64,000 nt of DNA from Pseudomonas typographi. GTDB taxonomy: Bacteria; Pseudomonadota; Gammaproteobacteria; Pseudomonadales; Pseudomonadaceae. Of this stretch, positions 30,140-39,230 are shown piece by piece. The DNA is taken from positions 235,488-299,487 of the forward strand of contig NZ_JAAOCA010000001.1 of NCBI RefSeq assembly GCF_014694385.1, in the 5' to 3' direction. Made by a program: the position numbers and the translations under genes. The notes under the pieces were generated by a model, which worked only from the letters and a program-made list of their open reading frames with translations, did not search any database and was not told where the DNA came from. Within the stretch, counting starts at the first letter, position 1; each line of letters starts with the position of its first letter.

Positions 30140-32341
30140 ATGGCCACGAAGTCTTTGCGGCAAACCCTGCGCCGGCTATGGGCGCGGGACAAATTCAGCT
30201 ACAGCATCCGTGTATTCATCGCCCTGACCGGCAGCATGGCTTTATGCTGGTGGCAAAACGAGATGCACCTGCTGATTTCGTTGTTCCTCGGCATTATCGC
30301 CAGTGCGTTGGCCGAAACCGACGATAACTGGCAAGGCCGCCTCACCGCGCTGCTGGTCACATTGCTGTGCTTCAGCATCGCGGCGCTGTCGGTAGAGCTG
30401 CTGTTCCCCTACCCCTGGTTGTTCGTGGTCGCCCTGGCCCTGGCAGCCTTTTGCCTGACCATGCTCGGTGCCCTGGGCGAGCGCTATAATGCTATCGCCT
30501 ATGCCACATTGATTTTGTCGGTGTACACCATGATCGGCGTGGACCAACGTGGCGGCGAGGTCGCTGATTTTTGGCGAGAGCCCATGGTGCTGGTGGCCGG
30601 TGCCGCCTGGTACGGCCTGCTGTCGGTGCTGTGGCAGGCGCTGTTTGCCAACCAACCGGTACAACAAGGCCTGGCACGGGTGTTTCGTGAACTGGGCTTG
30701 TACCTGAAAATCAAATCGTCGCTGTTCGAGCCGATTCATGGGCTCGACGTCGAAGGCCGCCGCCTGGAACTGGCCAAGCAAAATGGCCGGGTGGTGGCGG
30801 CGTTGAACGCTTCGAAGGAGATCATTCTGAACCGCGTGGGCAGCAGCCGCGCCGGCGCCAAAACCAGCCGCTACCTGAAGCTGTACTTCCTGGCGCAGGA
30901 TATCCATGAACGCGCCAGCTCCTCGCATTACCCGTACAACGCCTTGGCAGAGGCGTTCTTTCACAGCGATGTGCTGTTCCGCTGCCAGCGCCTGCTTCGC
31001 CAACAAGGCAACGCCTGCCAGCGCCTGTGCGAAAGCCTGCAATTGCGCCAGCCGTTCGTTTACGACGAAAGCTTCGCCGAAGCACTGGGCGATTTGCATG
31101 CTTCGCTCGAACACTTGCGCATCCAAAGCAACCCTGCCTGGAAAGGTTTGTTACGCTCGCTACGGGCGTTGGCCAATAATTTGGCGACCCTCGACCGCCT
31201 GCTCAGCGACGCCAGCAACCCCGACGCGCTGGCCGAAGCCAGCGACAGCAGCCTGCTCAACCGCGCACCGCAAAACCTTAAAGAGATCCGTGCACGCATC
31301 CGGCAGAACCTTACGCCGACCTCGCTGCTATTTCGCCATGCGTTGCGCCTGCCGCTGGCGCTGGTAGTGGGCTATGGCGTGCTGCACCTGATCCACCCCA
31401 CCCAGGGTTACTGGATCATGCTCACCACCCTGTTCGTATGCCAACCTAGCTACGGTGCCACACGCCGCAAGCTCGGCCAGCGCATCATCGGCACGGCCAT
31501 CGGCCTCACTGTCGGCTGGGCGTTGTTCGATCTGTTTCCCAGCCCTTTGGTGCAATCGATATTCGCGGTGGCGGCAGGGCTGGTGTTCTTCGTCAACCGC
31601 ACCACCCGCTACACGCTGTCTACCGCGGGCATCACGTTGATGGTGCTGTTTTGCTTCAACCAAACCGGCGACGGCTATGGGCTGTTCCTACCGCGGCTGT
31701 TCGATACCTTGGTCGGCAGCCTGATCGCCGGCATGGCGGTGTTCCTGTTCCTGCCCGACTGGCAAGGGCGCCGGCTGAACAAGGTGCTGGCCAGCACCCT
31801 GGCGTGCAATGCGCAGTACCTGCAACAGGTGCTGGGGCAATACGCCAACGGTAAGCGCGACGACCTCGCCTACCGGCTCGCCCGGCGCAACGCCCACAAC
31901 GCCGATGCAGCGCTGTCGACCACCCTGGCCAACATGCTGCTCGAACCTGGGCATTTTCGTAAGGAAGCCGATATTGGCTTTCGCTTCCTGGTGCTCTCGC
32001 ACACCCTGCTCAGCTACCTCTCAGGCCTCGGCGCGCATCGTGGCGGCGACCTGCCCGAACCGGCTCGCCAGCATCTGATCAGTGACGTGGGCGCGCGCTT
32101 GGTGGGTAGCCTGCAGGCCATCGCCCAAGCCCTGGCCGAACGCCGCCCGATACAGGTGCAGGATGAGAACGAACAACACTTGGCCGACACACTGGAACAC
32201 ATGCCTGATGACGTGGATGAAACCCAGCGCTTGGTACAGGCCCAACTGGCGCTTATTTGCCGGCAGTTGCCGCCACTGCGCAATTTGGCGGCGCATTTGG
32301 TAAAGGACGAGGCAGAACGGGCGGTAGCGCCAGCGGCGTAA
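30140..32341 (+). CDS. yccS: FUSC-family inner-membrane protein YccS
   Basis: About 733 aa from ATG 30140 (MATKSLRQTLRRLWARDKF); an in-frame TTG at 30131 would add three residues. Two hydrophobic blocks (about 20-165 and 395-530), each of several membrane segments, are separated by a cytoplasmic region, the layout of YccS and of the aromatic-acid efflux (FUSC/ArAE) family. GYWIMLTTLFVCQPSYGATR is the conserved second-block motif. Substrate unknown. It is convergent with the binding-protein gene that follows, with only 19 bp between the stops. Confidence 0.9.
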   Translation: MATKSLRQTLRRLWARDKFSYSIRVFIALTGSMALCWWQNEMHLLISLFLGIIASALAETDDNWQGRLTALLVTLLCFSIAALSVELLFPYPWLFVVALALAAFCLTMLGALGERYNAIAYATLILSVYTMIGVDQRGGEVADFWREPMVLVAGAAWYGLLSVLWQALFANQPVQQGLARVFRELGLYLKIKSSLFEPIHGLDVEGRRLELAKQNGRVVAALNASKEIILNRVGSSRAGAKTSRYLKLYFLAQDIHERASSSHYPYNALAEAFFHSDVLFRCQRLLRQQGNACQRLCESLQLRQPFVYDESFAEALGDLHASLEHLRIQSNPAWKGLLRSLRALANNLATLDRLLSDASNPDALAEASDSSLLNRAPQNLKEIRARIRQNLTPTSLLFRHALRLPLALVVGYGVLHLIHPTQGYWIMLTTLFVCQPSYGATRRKLGQRIIGTAIGLTVGWALFDLFPSPLVQSIFAVAAGLVFFVNRTTRYTLSTAGITLMVLFCFNQTGDGYGLFLPRLFDTLVGSLIAGMAVFLFLPDWQGRRLNKVLASTLACNAQYLQQVLGQYANGKRDDLAYRLARRNAHNADAALSTTLANMLLEPGHFRKEADIGFRFLVLSHTLLSYLSGLGAHRGGDLPEPARQHLISDVGARLVGSLQAIAQALAERRPIQVQDENEQHLADTLEHMPDDVDETQRLVQAQLALICRQLPPLRNLAAHLVKDEAERAVAPAA

Positions 32342-32360
32342 ACGGGCGGCCGAAGCGTTG

Positions 32361-33098
32361 CTACAACCCATGCGCCTCGATCAACCGATCGATACTGCCG
32401 TCTACCTTCATCTGCGCGATCGCCTGGTCGAATGCGTCAACGATCTTCGGAAAGTCGGGGTTCTTGCGGCTGACCAGAATATGCAACGGGTTTTCGCTCA
32501 AGGGCGGCCCGACGAACCGTACCTGATCGCGCAATGGCTCCCAGCGCAAACAGTAACGCGCCACGTATTCATCTTCCAGGGCCATGTCGACACGCCCAGC
32601 CAGTAACATGCTAAGCCCTTGGGCAAAGTTACGCACAGGAACCTTATGCAGGGCATCATCGGTGTCGAAGGCGGCCGAGTAAGCGTAGTCACGCACCACG
32701 GCGATGGAATAGCCATACAATTGGCTCAGTTGGCCATCGAATGCAATCTTGGCCGTTCTACTGGCCAGCAGGCGAATGCGGTTGACCCAATAAGGCTGCG
32801 AAAACTTGCCGGCCCGCGTGCGCGCTTCGTTGTACCAAGCATCGACCAACACATCGTAGCGGCCCGTTTCGATACCTTGCAGGGCACGCGCCCAAGGCAC
32901 TTGTTCATAGGTGGTCGCATAGCCGGCGCGCCCCAAGGCCTGGCTCACAATCTCGGTGGCCAGGCCTTTGCCTGCATTTTTTTCATCGGTAAAGGGGGGC
33001 CAAGGGTCTGCCACCAGCCTTAGGGTTTGTGCCGCTGTAGGTGCCGCCAACCCTAGCAACACCAGCAGCAAATAACAGCCTCGAAGCAATCGCCACAT
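32361..33098 (-). CDS. Periplasmic amino-acid-binding-protein-like (SBP family 3), orphan
   Basis: 245 aa from ATG 33098, beginning MWRLLRGCYLLLVLLGLAAP with signal cleavage near TAAQT. The mature part opens LRLVADPWPPFTDEKNAGKG and has the PWARALQGIETGRYDVLVDAWY region of SBP family 3 proteins. No permease or ATPase gene is adjacent, so it may work with a distant transporter or as a sensor accessory. An upstream in-frame ATG (33146) would place 16 charged/polar residues before the signal peptide and is less likely. A second protein of this kind is at 56998-57741. Confidence 0.8.
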   Translation of the reverse strand: MWRLLRGCYLLLVLLGLAAPTAAQTLRLVADPWPPFTDEKNAGKGLATEIVSQALGRAGYATTYEQVPWARALQGIETGRYDVLVDAWYNEARTRAGKFSQPYWVNRIRLLASRTAKIAFDGQLSQLYGYSIAVVRDYAYSAAFDTDDALHKVPVRNFAQGLSMLLAGRVDMALEDEYVARYCLRWEPLRDQVRFVGPPLSENPLHILVSRKNPDFPKIVDAFDQAIAQMKVDGSIDRLIEAHGL

Positions 33099-33195
33099 GC
33101 CCGACTCCCATCCAGGGGAACAGCCTTTCAGCACACGATGACACAAAAGCCCGAAGCAAATAATGGCCTTTTAACATCGACGTCGCGAATGGAGC

Positions 33196-33510
33196 CTACT
33201 TTTCCACCTGCGACATGGGGTAATCCAATACCTGGCAAATGTTTGCCAGGTTACGTTCGACCCAGCGTGGGTCTATGGCGCCCCAATCCTTGATCCGATA
33301 ACGCCCGATGTGATTGCGGCTGCCGCCGGCCTGCTCGAATTCGCATTCAATATCCAACTCGGCCAGGGCTGCGATCGTGTCTTGGGCGGTGCGCCGTGGC
33401 ATGCCGGTGGCTTCCATCAGGGCCGGCACGCTGCAAGCCCGGCCGCTGCAGATAAGATAGGCCACGTACAGGCGCCGGTAGAAGCTGGTGCGGGTCTTGC
33501 TGGTTTGCAT
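33196..33510 (-). CDS. Small winged-helix DNA-binding protein
   Basis: 104 aa from ATG 33510, chosen because AAGGAAAC lies just upstream; an earlier ATG at 33546 overlaps the preceding gene. The sequence has a helix-turn-helix-like segment (RACSVPALMEATGMPRRTAQDTIAAL) followed by a wing-like strand pair (FEQAGGSRNHIGRYRIKDWG). Its targets are unknown. It lies 16 bp after the YgjP-like gene on the same strand, probably in one operon with it and the response regulator. Confidence 0.75.
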   Translation of the reverse strand: MQTSKTRTSFYRRLYVAYLICSGRACSVPALMEATGMPRRTAQDTIAALAELDIECEFEQAGGSRNHIGRYRIKDWGAIDPRWVERNLANICQVLDYPMSQVEK

Positions 33511-33526
33511 GTAGGTTTCCTTAAGC

Positions 33527-34027
33527 TCAGGTTGCGAAACCGACACTGAGCGCGGTCAGGTACACACGTAAGTCGAACTCCAATGGGTGGTACCCCGGCT
33601 GCATGTGCTCGCACAACTGGTAAAACGCCTTGTTATGATCCGCTTCGCGCAGGTGCGCCAGCTCGTGCACCACGATCACCCGCAAGAACTCAGGGGGCGC
33701 CTGGCGAAATAACGCGGCGATACGGATTTCCTTCTTGGCTTTGAGCTTGCCCCCTTGAACCCGCGACACCGCGGTGTGCAAGCCCAGCGCACGGTGCGTG
33801 AGGTCAAGGCGGTTATCGAACAGCACCTTGTCGACGGCGGGCGCCGATCGCAAAAAGCGCTGTTTGAGTTCGCTTACATAGGCATACAGCGCTTTATCGC
33901 TCTGTACCGCATGCTGGCCAGGGTAACGCTGGGCCAGGTAATCGCCGAGCCGGCCCTGGGCGATAAGCTGGCGCACCTGTTGCTGAAGGTGCTCTGGGTA
34001 AGCTTGCAGGTACTTCAACGGCGGCAT
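33527..34027 (-). CDS. YgjP-like zinc metallopeptidase domain protein
   Basis: 166 aa, DUF45/YgjP (M48-like) family. The zinc-binding motif HELAHLREADHNKAFY (HExxH plus a downstream His) is intact. The preceding [29 protein letters not shown] is characteristic of the family. No signal peptide, so cytosolic. Its substrate is not known. It lies 30 bp downstream of the GGDEF/EAL response regulator and just before the winged-helix gene. Confidence 0.88.
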   Translation of the reverse strand: MPPLKYLQAYPEHLQQQVRQLIAQGRLGDYLAQRYPGQHAVQSDKALYAYVSELKQRFLRSAPAVDKVLFDNRLDLTHRALGLHTAVSRVQGGKLKAKKEIRIAALFRQAPPEFLRVIVVHELAHLREADHNKAFYQLCEHMQPGYHPLEFDLRVYLTALSVGFAT

Positions 34028-34057
34028 GGCGAAGGCCTCAGGTACAGGCCAGCCAGT

Positions 34058-36193
34058 TTATCGCCCAAGCGAGGCGCGGGCGAGGGGCCAGTCGAATGTG
34101 GCGGAAAACTGCCCAGCTTCGTCGGCGGTCATGGGCCGCGCCACCAGGAACCCCTGAACGAATTCACAGCCATTGAGCTCCAGCCAATGGCGTTGCTCCT
34201 CGGTTTCCACACCTTCGGCGATCACGCTGATGCCGTAGGCTTGGCACAAACCGATCAACTGGCGGGCGAGCTCGGCGTCACGCCGTGAACCCGGCAGTTT
34301 GGCCACCAACTGGCGGTCGAGCTTGAGCGTGTCGATCGGCAAGTCGCGCAGCAGGGCCAACGAACAGTGCTCGGCGCCGAAGTCGTCCAGGGCGATACGC
34401 ACACCCAGCCCACGCAGCAACAACAACTGCTGGCGCGCTTCGGTGAGGTTGTGCAGCAACGACGGCTCGGTGATCTCGATTTCGACCTGCCGTGGCACCA
34501 GCCCATTCATGGCCACGGCGCGCTGCAGTTCCGAAACCAGGTTAGGCATGCTGAACTGTGCGTTACTCAGGCTGATACTCACCACCACATCCTGGCCAAA
34601 CGCTTGTGCCCAGCGACGCCGCTGGGCGGCCGCTTCCTGGTAAATCCAGGTTGCCAGGCGGCTGATGAGCCTGGCCTCCTCAAGCAGCGGAATGAATAGC
34701 CCCGGTGGCACATCGCCCACACTGGGGTGGCACCAACGCAGCAGGGCCTCAAAGCCGCGCAACTGGCCATCGACCAGTGATACCTGCGGCTGGAACACCA
34801 GAGAGAAGTCGTTGTGCTCGATGGCCTCGCCGACGCTGTCTTCAAGCAATAACCGCGAGCGCGCGCGCACGTTCAAGTCTTGGTCGTAGTAACGGTATTG
34901 CTGCTTACCCGCTTGCTTGGCGGCATACATGGCGATGTCTGCGGCGCGCAACAAGTGGTCAAGGGTGGTGCCGCATTCAGGGTAGGTGGCGATGCCGATA
35001 CTCAAGCCCAGGTTTACCTCTATGCCGTCTATTTCATTGCAAATCAGTACCCGCTCAAGGATTTTTTCCGCCACCTTGGCGGCTTGCTCGGGGTAATCGA
35101 GAGTGTCGAGCAGGGCGGTGAACTCATCGCCCCCCATGCGCCCGATAATATCGTAGGGGCGCAGGCACTCCTTGAGTTGCCCGGCCACCCAGCGCAGCAC
35201 GCGGTCGCCGGCATCGTGGCCATGGCTGTCGTTGATGCGTTTAAAGCCGTCCATGTCCATATAGAGCAAGGCTTGGCTCTTGTCGGGCCGCTCGTTGCGA
35301 AGCAGTGCGCTCTCCACCGTTTGGTGAAAACCGCGGCGGTTGAGCAAGCCGGTCAGCGGGTCGGTGACCGCTTGGTATTCCAACTGCTTGTGCAGGTTAC
35401 GCACCACAGACATGTCTTGCACGGTAATGACCATCGCCTTATCCCCGGCCAGCGGGGCGCACGACAACGACACCGGCAGCGATTCGCCCACGTAGGTGCG
35501 CAGCACCGCGTCATGCACGCGGTGGATATCCTGCAGGGTGTAGGCGCGGAAAAACTCCGACTCATGCCAACTATCTACCGCCGGCTTTTCGATGAAGTCG
35601 AGCAAGCGCGCGCTTTGCAGCTCGTCGATAATGGCCCCGAGCAAGCGTGAGATAGCCGGGTTGGCAAAGCGGATGTTGCCAATTTCATCGACCACCAGGA
35701 TACCTTCGGCGGCGTGCTCCAGCACCGAGGCATTAAAGGCCCGCGCCGATTCGAGATCGCGGCTAAGCCGTTGCAACTGCTTGCGGCTGCGCTGTTGGTC
35801 CAGCAGGGCTTGTACCTTGGGCTTGAGCACCTGCGGGTCGAACGGCTTGAACATGTAGTCGACCGCCCCACTGGCATAGCCCTTCAGCACGGCGGCCTGG
35901 GTTTGCTCATTGGCCGTGAGGAAGATGATCGGCGTAAGCCGGGTACGTTGGCTGCCACGCATCAACCGGGCCACCTCGAAACCATCCATGCCGGGCATTT
36001 GAACATCCAGCAGCACCAGGTCTACTTCGTGCTGCAGCAACATCCCCAGCGCTTCGACCCCCGAGGCCGCAGTGACGACTTCCCACTCCTGGCGCTCAAG
36101 CAGAGCACGCATGCTGAGTAGGTTCTCGGGGTAATCGTCAACGATCAATAAGACCGACCTGTCTTCAGCCGGATTCAACTGCGCGCATTCCAT
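34058..36193 (-). CDS. Response regulator with REC, PAS, GGDEF and EAL domains
   Basis: About 711 aa from ATG 36193; a GTG at 36226 would add 11 residues and cannot be excluded. The receiver domain (about 14-130) has the phosphoacceptor Asp63 in LLDVQMPGMDGF and the conserved Lys in FKPFD. A PAS domain follows (about 155-275). The GGDEF motif is intact (GGDEF at 354-358) and so is the EAL domain (EAL at 482-484, DDFGAEHCSL, AEGVETEEQ). It could both make and degrade c-di-GMP, switched by phosphorylation. No histidine kinase gene is adjacent. Head of a probable operon with the YgjP-like and winged-helix genes. Confidence 0.92.
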   Translation of the reverse strand: MECAQLNPAEDRSVLLIVDDYPENLLSMRALLERQEWEVVTAASGVEALGMLLQHEVDLVLLDVQMPGMDGFEVARLMRGSQRTRLTPIIFLTANEQTQAAVLKGYASGAVDYMFKPFDPQVLKPKVQALLDQQRSRKQLQRLSRDLESARAFNASVLEHAAEGILVVDEIGNIRFANPAISRLLGAIIDELQSARLLDFIEKPAVDSWHESEFFRAYTLQDIHRVHDAVLRTYVGESLPVSLSCAPLAGDKAMVITVQDMSVVRNLHKQLEYQAVTDPLTGLLNRRGFHQTVESALLRNERPDKSQALLYMDMDGFKRINDSHGHDAGDRVLRWVAGQLKECLRPYDIIGRMGGDEFTALLDTLDYPEQAAKVAEKILERVLICNEIDGIEVNLGLSIGIATYPECGTTLDHLLRAADIAMYAAKQAGKQQYRYYDQDLNVRARSRLLLEDSVGEAIEHNDFSLVFQPQVSLVDGQLRGFEALLRWCHPSVGDVPPGLFIPLLEEARLISRLATWIYQEAAAQRRRWAQAFGQDVVVSISLSNAQFSMPNLVSELQRAVAMNGLVPRQVEIEITEPSLLHNLTEARQQLLLLRGLGVRIALDDFGAEHCSLALLRDLPIDTLKLDRQLVAKLPGSRRDAELARQLIGLCQAYGISVIAEGVETEEQRHWLELNGCEFVQGFLVARPMTADEAGQFSATFDWPLARASLGR

Positions 36194-36498
36194 GCTGCTA
36201 CTCAAATTGTGGTGGCCTGCTGCCACGTGCTAACCATGGCTACAGACAGCCTAGACCGCGTTTGTTCACCCCGCCGAGAAAAAAAAACAGGGCATTACAC
36301 CCACGCCGACTAACGGTCTGTTGCTGAAACAGGTGTAATCAAAGGCTTACAGTGCGCCGACAAACGGTTGACGTCAATAGTTAGACGCCGCGAATAAACC
36401 GTGTATCTTTCACACCACATGCAGGCAGCAGCGTTTTCAGCGCCGGATAGCGCGGAACTTTTTAGCCATCAATGACCCCTCTTACGAAGGTGAGCATC
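36194..36498. other. Divergent intergenic region, response regulator / PL7 lyase
   Basis: About 305 bp without a gene. It contains an inverted repeat ATTACACC (36294-36301) / GGTGTAAT (36332-36339) separated by 30 bp, which could be an operator. A GAACTT box at about 36455 lies before the lyase gene, but I cannot pair it with a convincing -10. Confidence 0.45.
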
Positions 36499-37191
36499 AT
36501 GATCGACCTGACAACTTGGAACCTGAGCGTACCTGTCGGCAGCCCTGCCATTATTATCGACACCCCGGCGCTGGCCAGTGGCTACAAAGATGAGTATTTC
36601 CACGCCGACTCCGGCAGCCTGTTCTTTTGGGCGCCTGTCACCGGCTCGGTCACCAAGAGCGCCAAATACCCCCGCTCCGAACTGCGTGAAACCTATGCCG
36701 ACGGCAGTGTGCACAACTGGAAATTCCCTGACGCCGACAACATGCTGCGCGCCAGCCTGGCCGTCAACCAAGTGCCCTCCAGCGGTAAAGTGGTGATCGG
36801 GCAGATCCACCAATACGGCAGCAACGAGCCCCTGCTCAAGGTTGAGTACCAGTACAAAGAAAAAACCAAGCTGGGCAACATCGTCGCCAAGTTGCGCCCA
36901 ACGCCTGACCAAGACGAACCTACCGTTATTACCATTGCCCAGAATGTGCCGATGAGTACCCGCTTCACCTACACCATTCACCTCGGCCCTGGTGGCACCT
37001 TGATCGTCAATGCGGCCAACTACCAGTGGAGCACCAAGCTCGACAGCGCCTGGAAGGTGAAAGACTTGTACTTCAAGGCGGGCGTTTACACCCAGGACAA
37101 CACCGGTTATGCCACCGAAGGCGGCCAGGTGACGTTTTACAAGCTCAGCGCTGAGCACGCGGCCAAAACTGCCGCCGTGGCTGGCCTGTAA
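36499..37191 (+). CDS. Alginate lyase, polysaccharide lyase family 7
   Basis: Beta-elimination of alginate (poly-mannuronate/guluronate). About 230 aa from ATG 36499, preceded by GAAGGTGAG; an upstream ATG at 36472 would add nine residues. The three PL7 active-site blocks are present: YPRSELRET (about 55-63), VIGQIHQYG (about 97-105) and LYFKAGVYTQDN (about 189-200). No signal peptide is visible from either start, unusual for an enzyme acting on an exopolysaccharide. A double hairpin terminator follows. It could serve biofilm turnover or use of oligo-alginates. Confidence 0.9.
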   Translation: MIDLTTWNLSVPVGSPAIIIDTPALASGYKDEYFHADSGSLFFWAPVTGSVTKSAKYPRSELRETYADGSVHNWKFPDADNMLRASLAVNQVPSSGKVVIGQIHQYGSNEPLLKVEYQYKEKTKLGNIVAKLRPTPDQDEPTVITIAQNVPMSTRFTYTIHLGPGGTLIVNAANYQWSTKLDSAWKVKDLYFKAGVYTQDNTGYATEGGQVTFYKLSAEHAAKTAAVAGL

Positions 37192-37204
37192 AGCAACGTA
37201 AAAA

Positions 37205-37257
37205 GGCGGCCCCCGCGGGCCGCCTCCCTTGTGCCCAGCCATGCTGGGCTTTTTTTT
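37205..37257 (+). terminator. Double-hairpin terminator after the PL7 lyase
   Basis: First stem GGCGGCCC/GGGCCGCC (37205-37224), then GCCCAGC/GCTGGGC (37233-37249) followed by eight T residues. A standard rho-independent signal 42 bp after the stop. Confidence 0.9.
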
Positions 37258-37276
37258 GCCTGGATATCAATAAGGT

Positions 37277-37379
37277 GTCTCAGGCGTTGGCTGCATCCTT
37301 ATGAAGGTGCCTTTGGCGACCGGGCGCGTTGCCCGGCAACCACATTCACGCATCAATGCTTATGCCAACGCCTAAACTA
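37277..37379. repeat. Dispersed intergenic repeat, copy 1
   Basis: Begins GTCTCAGGCGTTGGCTGC and continues to GGTGCCTTT, matching copy 2 at 59890. Its far end has GCCAACGCCT (inverted AGGCGTTGGC), so the element is bounded by a 10-bp inverted repeat. A CCGGGC/GCCCGG hairpin lies inside. It sits between two gene 3' ends. Confidence 0.6.
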
Positions 37380-37384
37380 CCCCA

Positions 37385-38449
37385 CTAGCTGACCTTGGCG
37401 TTCAGCTCCCCTCTGGCATAACGCTCGAACATGACGTCCAGCGACAATGGGCGGATCTTCGACGCATGGCCCGCAGTGCCAAACGCTTCATAACGGGCGA
37501 TGCACACGTCGCGCATGGCGGTCACGGTTTTGGCCAGGTACTTGCGGGGGTCGAACTCACCAGGGTTCTGCGCCATGAATTGGCGAATGGCACCGGTGGA
37601 CGCTAGGCGCAGGTCAGTGTCGATGTTCACCTTGCGGACGCCATGCTTGATACCTTCGACGATCTCCTCGACCGGCACGCCGTAGGTTTCCTTGATGTCG
37701 CCGCCGTACTCGTTGATGATCGCCAGCCAATCCTGCGGCACCGACGAGGAGCCGTGCATCACCAGGTGGGTGTTGGGGATGCGTTTGTGGATTTGCTTGA
37801 TGCGGTCGATCGACAGCACGTCACCCGTAGGGGGCTTGGTGAACTTGTAGGCGCCATGGCTGGTGCCGATGGCGATGGCCAAGGCGTCGACCTGGGTCTT
37901 GGCCACGAAATCGGCGGCCTCTTCCGGGTCAGTCAACAATTGGCTGTGGTCCAGCGTACCTTCGGCGCCCACGCCGTCTTCTTCGCCGGCCTGGCCTGTT
38001 TCCAACGAGCCCAGGCAACCCAATTCACCTTCCACGCTCACGCCACAGGCGTGGGCGAACGCCACGGTTTGTTGGGTCACGCGCACATTGTAGTCGTAGT
38101 CGGAGGGGGTTTTGCCGTCGGCCTTGAGCGAGCCGTCCATCATGACCGAGCTGAAGCCCAGTTGAATGGAGCGTTGGCATACATCCGGGCTGGTGCCGTG
38201 GTCTTGGTGCATGACCACCGGAATGTGCGGAAACTCCTCGACGGCTGCCAGGATCAAATGGCGCAGAAAGGGAGCGCCCGCGTATTTGCGGGCACCGGCC
38301 GACGCTTGCACGATCACCGGCGAATCCGTTTTATCAGCGGCTTCCATGATCGCGCGCATCTGCTCGAGGTTGTTCACGTTGAACGCCGGCACGCCGTAGC
38401 CGAACTCGGCCGCGTGGTCCAACAACTGGCGCATGCTAATCAGTGCCAT
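37385..38449 (-). CDS. fba: Fructose-1,6-bisphosphate aldolase, class II
   Basis: Zn-dependent reversible cleavage of fructose-1,6-bisphosphate, mainly gluconeogenic in Pseudomonas. 354 aa from ATG 38449 ([19 protein letters not shown]); an in-frame start at 38500 adds 17 non-conserved residues. Metal-binding motif [18 protein letters not shown] at about residue 81, then [11 protein letters not shown] and the phosphate-binding [12 protein letters not shown]. It belongs to the block tkt-epd-pgk-fba on one strand, with three small lipoprotein genes between pgk and fba. Confidence 0.97.
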   Translation of the reverse strand: MALISMRQLLDHAAEFGYGVPAFNVNNLEQMRAIMEAADKTDSPVIVQASAGARKYAGAPFLRHLILAAVEEFPHIPVVMHQDHGTSPDVCQRSIQLGFSSVMMDGSLKADGKTPSDYDYNVRVTQQTVAFAHACGVSVEGELGCLGSLETGQAGEEDGVGAEGTLDHSQLLTDPEEAADFVAKTQVDALAIAIGTSHGAYKFTKPPTGDVLSIDRIKQIHKRIPNTHLVMHGSSSVPQDWLAIINEYGGDIKETYGVPVEEIVEGIKHGVRKVNIDTDLRLASTGAIRQFMAQNPGEFDPRKYLAKTVTAMRDVCIARYEAFGTAGHASKIRPLSLDVMFERYARGELNAKVS

Positions 38450-38558
38450 GGTGTGTTTCTCTCCCGCTCCAGGATCATTTATTCGTGCAGTCGAGCCCAT
38501 TCGGGCCGCTGCCGTTCATGCCTTTCAATTCGTCGGCCGGCTTATGCCAGCCATTACC

Positions 38559-38888
38559 TCATGGCGCTTTGCAACCCCGACCGATAAGGTCGTTGGTCGC
38601 GACCCAGTACACCAACCCCTCTTCACCGCGAATATTGAATGCCAATACGCCATCGCTGAATAACGTGCCCTGCCCGGCGCTGGGCTCCGCCACCAGGTCG
38701 TAAACCTGTTGGCTACCACCCAGGCGCAGCGACACCCGGTCATGGGCCGCCGAGGTGTAAAACCAATCGAATGTCGCCTGGCTATCACATACCCAAGTGA
38801 TCGAGGGCGGCGCACTGGCGGCTTTTGAGCCAAACCCTGCACAGCCAACCAATAACGCACAACACAACAGGCCAGCAACACCCTTCAT
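38559..38888 (-). CDS. MliC-like lysozyme-inhibitor lipoprotein
   Basis: 109 aa. The signal peptide has lipobox LLVGC (lipidated Cys about residue 16). The mature part matches the MliC/PliC C-type lysozyme inhibitor layout: WVCDSQATFDW near the start, then VSLRLGG, and FSDGVLAFNIRGEEGLVYW in place of the usual S(G/D)A.Y..G....W block. Predicted to be anchored in the outer or inner membrane, facing the periplasm, and to inhibit lysozyme. The final Cys could pair with the Cys in WVCDS. Confidence 0.75.
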   Translation of the reverse strand: MKGVAGLLCCALLVGCAGFGSKAASAPPSITWVCDSQATFDWFYTSAAHDRVSLRLGGSQQVYDLVAEPSAGQGTLFSDGVLAFNIRGEEGLVYWVATNDLIGRGCKAP

Positions 38889-38957
38889 GGTGTCTCCTAT
38901 TCCAGCGCTTTGTTCCCAGAAGGGGCCGAAACCCGCCTGCCAGCCGTTTCGGTTAAG

Positions 38958-39164
38958 TTACTGCGACTCACAATTCTGCATTTTGTTGCCGCCTCCGGTC
39001 GGGTCGCCGGTTGCAGCGGTTTGCACCCGCTGGGTGTCCTGGCTGCTGGGCGTATCAACCGACGCCGGGCTGAACACTTCACAGGTTTTTTCCCGATCAC
39101 CGCCAAACAACGAACATCCTGACAAGGCTAGGCACCCGGCCATTACCGCCACGGTTACTTTCAT
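38958..39164 (-). CDS. Small lipoprotein, unknown function
   Basis: 68 aa. MKVTVAVMAGCLALSGCSLFGG has a clear signal with lipobox LSGC. The mature part is polar, Ser/Thr/Gly-rich, with two further cysteines (EKTCEVF, MQNCES) that could form a disulphide. An AGGAG-type ribosome-binding site precedes the ATG. I do not recognise a family. Between the MliC-like and the next lipoprotein gene, same strand. Confidence 0.65.
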   Translation of the reverse strand: MKVTVAVMAGCLALSGCSLFGGDREKTCEVFSPASVDTPSSQDTQRVQTAATGDPTGGGNKMQNCESQ

Positions 39165-39230
39165 AGTGAGCTCCTTTCACGAAACGTGAGTAACGTTGAC
39201 CATGCAGACCACAGCCAAGGCCAGGGGTTG

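Noticed and set aside
36455..36485. AlgU (sigma22) promoter for the alginate lyase, based on a GAACTT box
   Set aside because: The only TCT-like -10 lies about 19 bp away instead of 16-17 and too close to the start codon.
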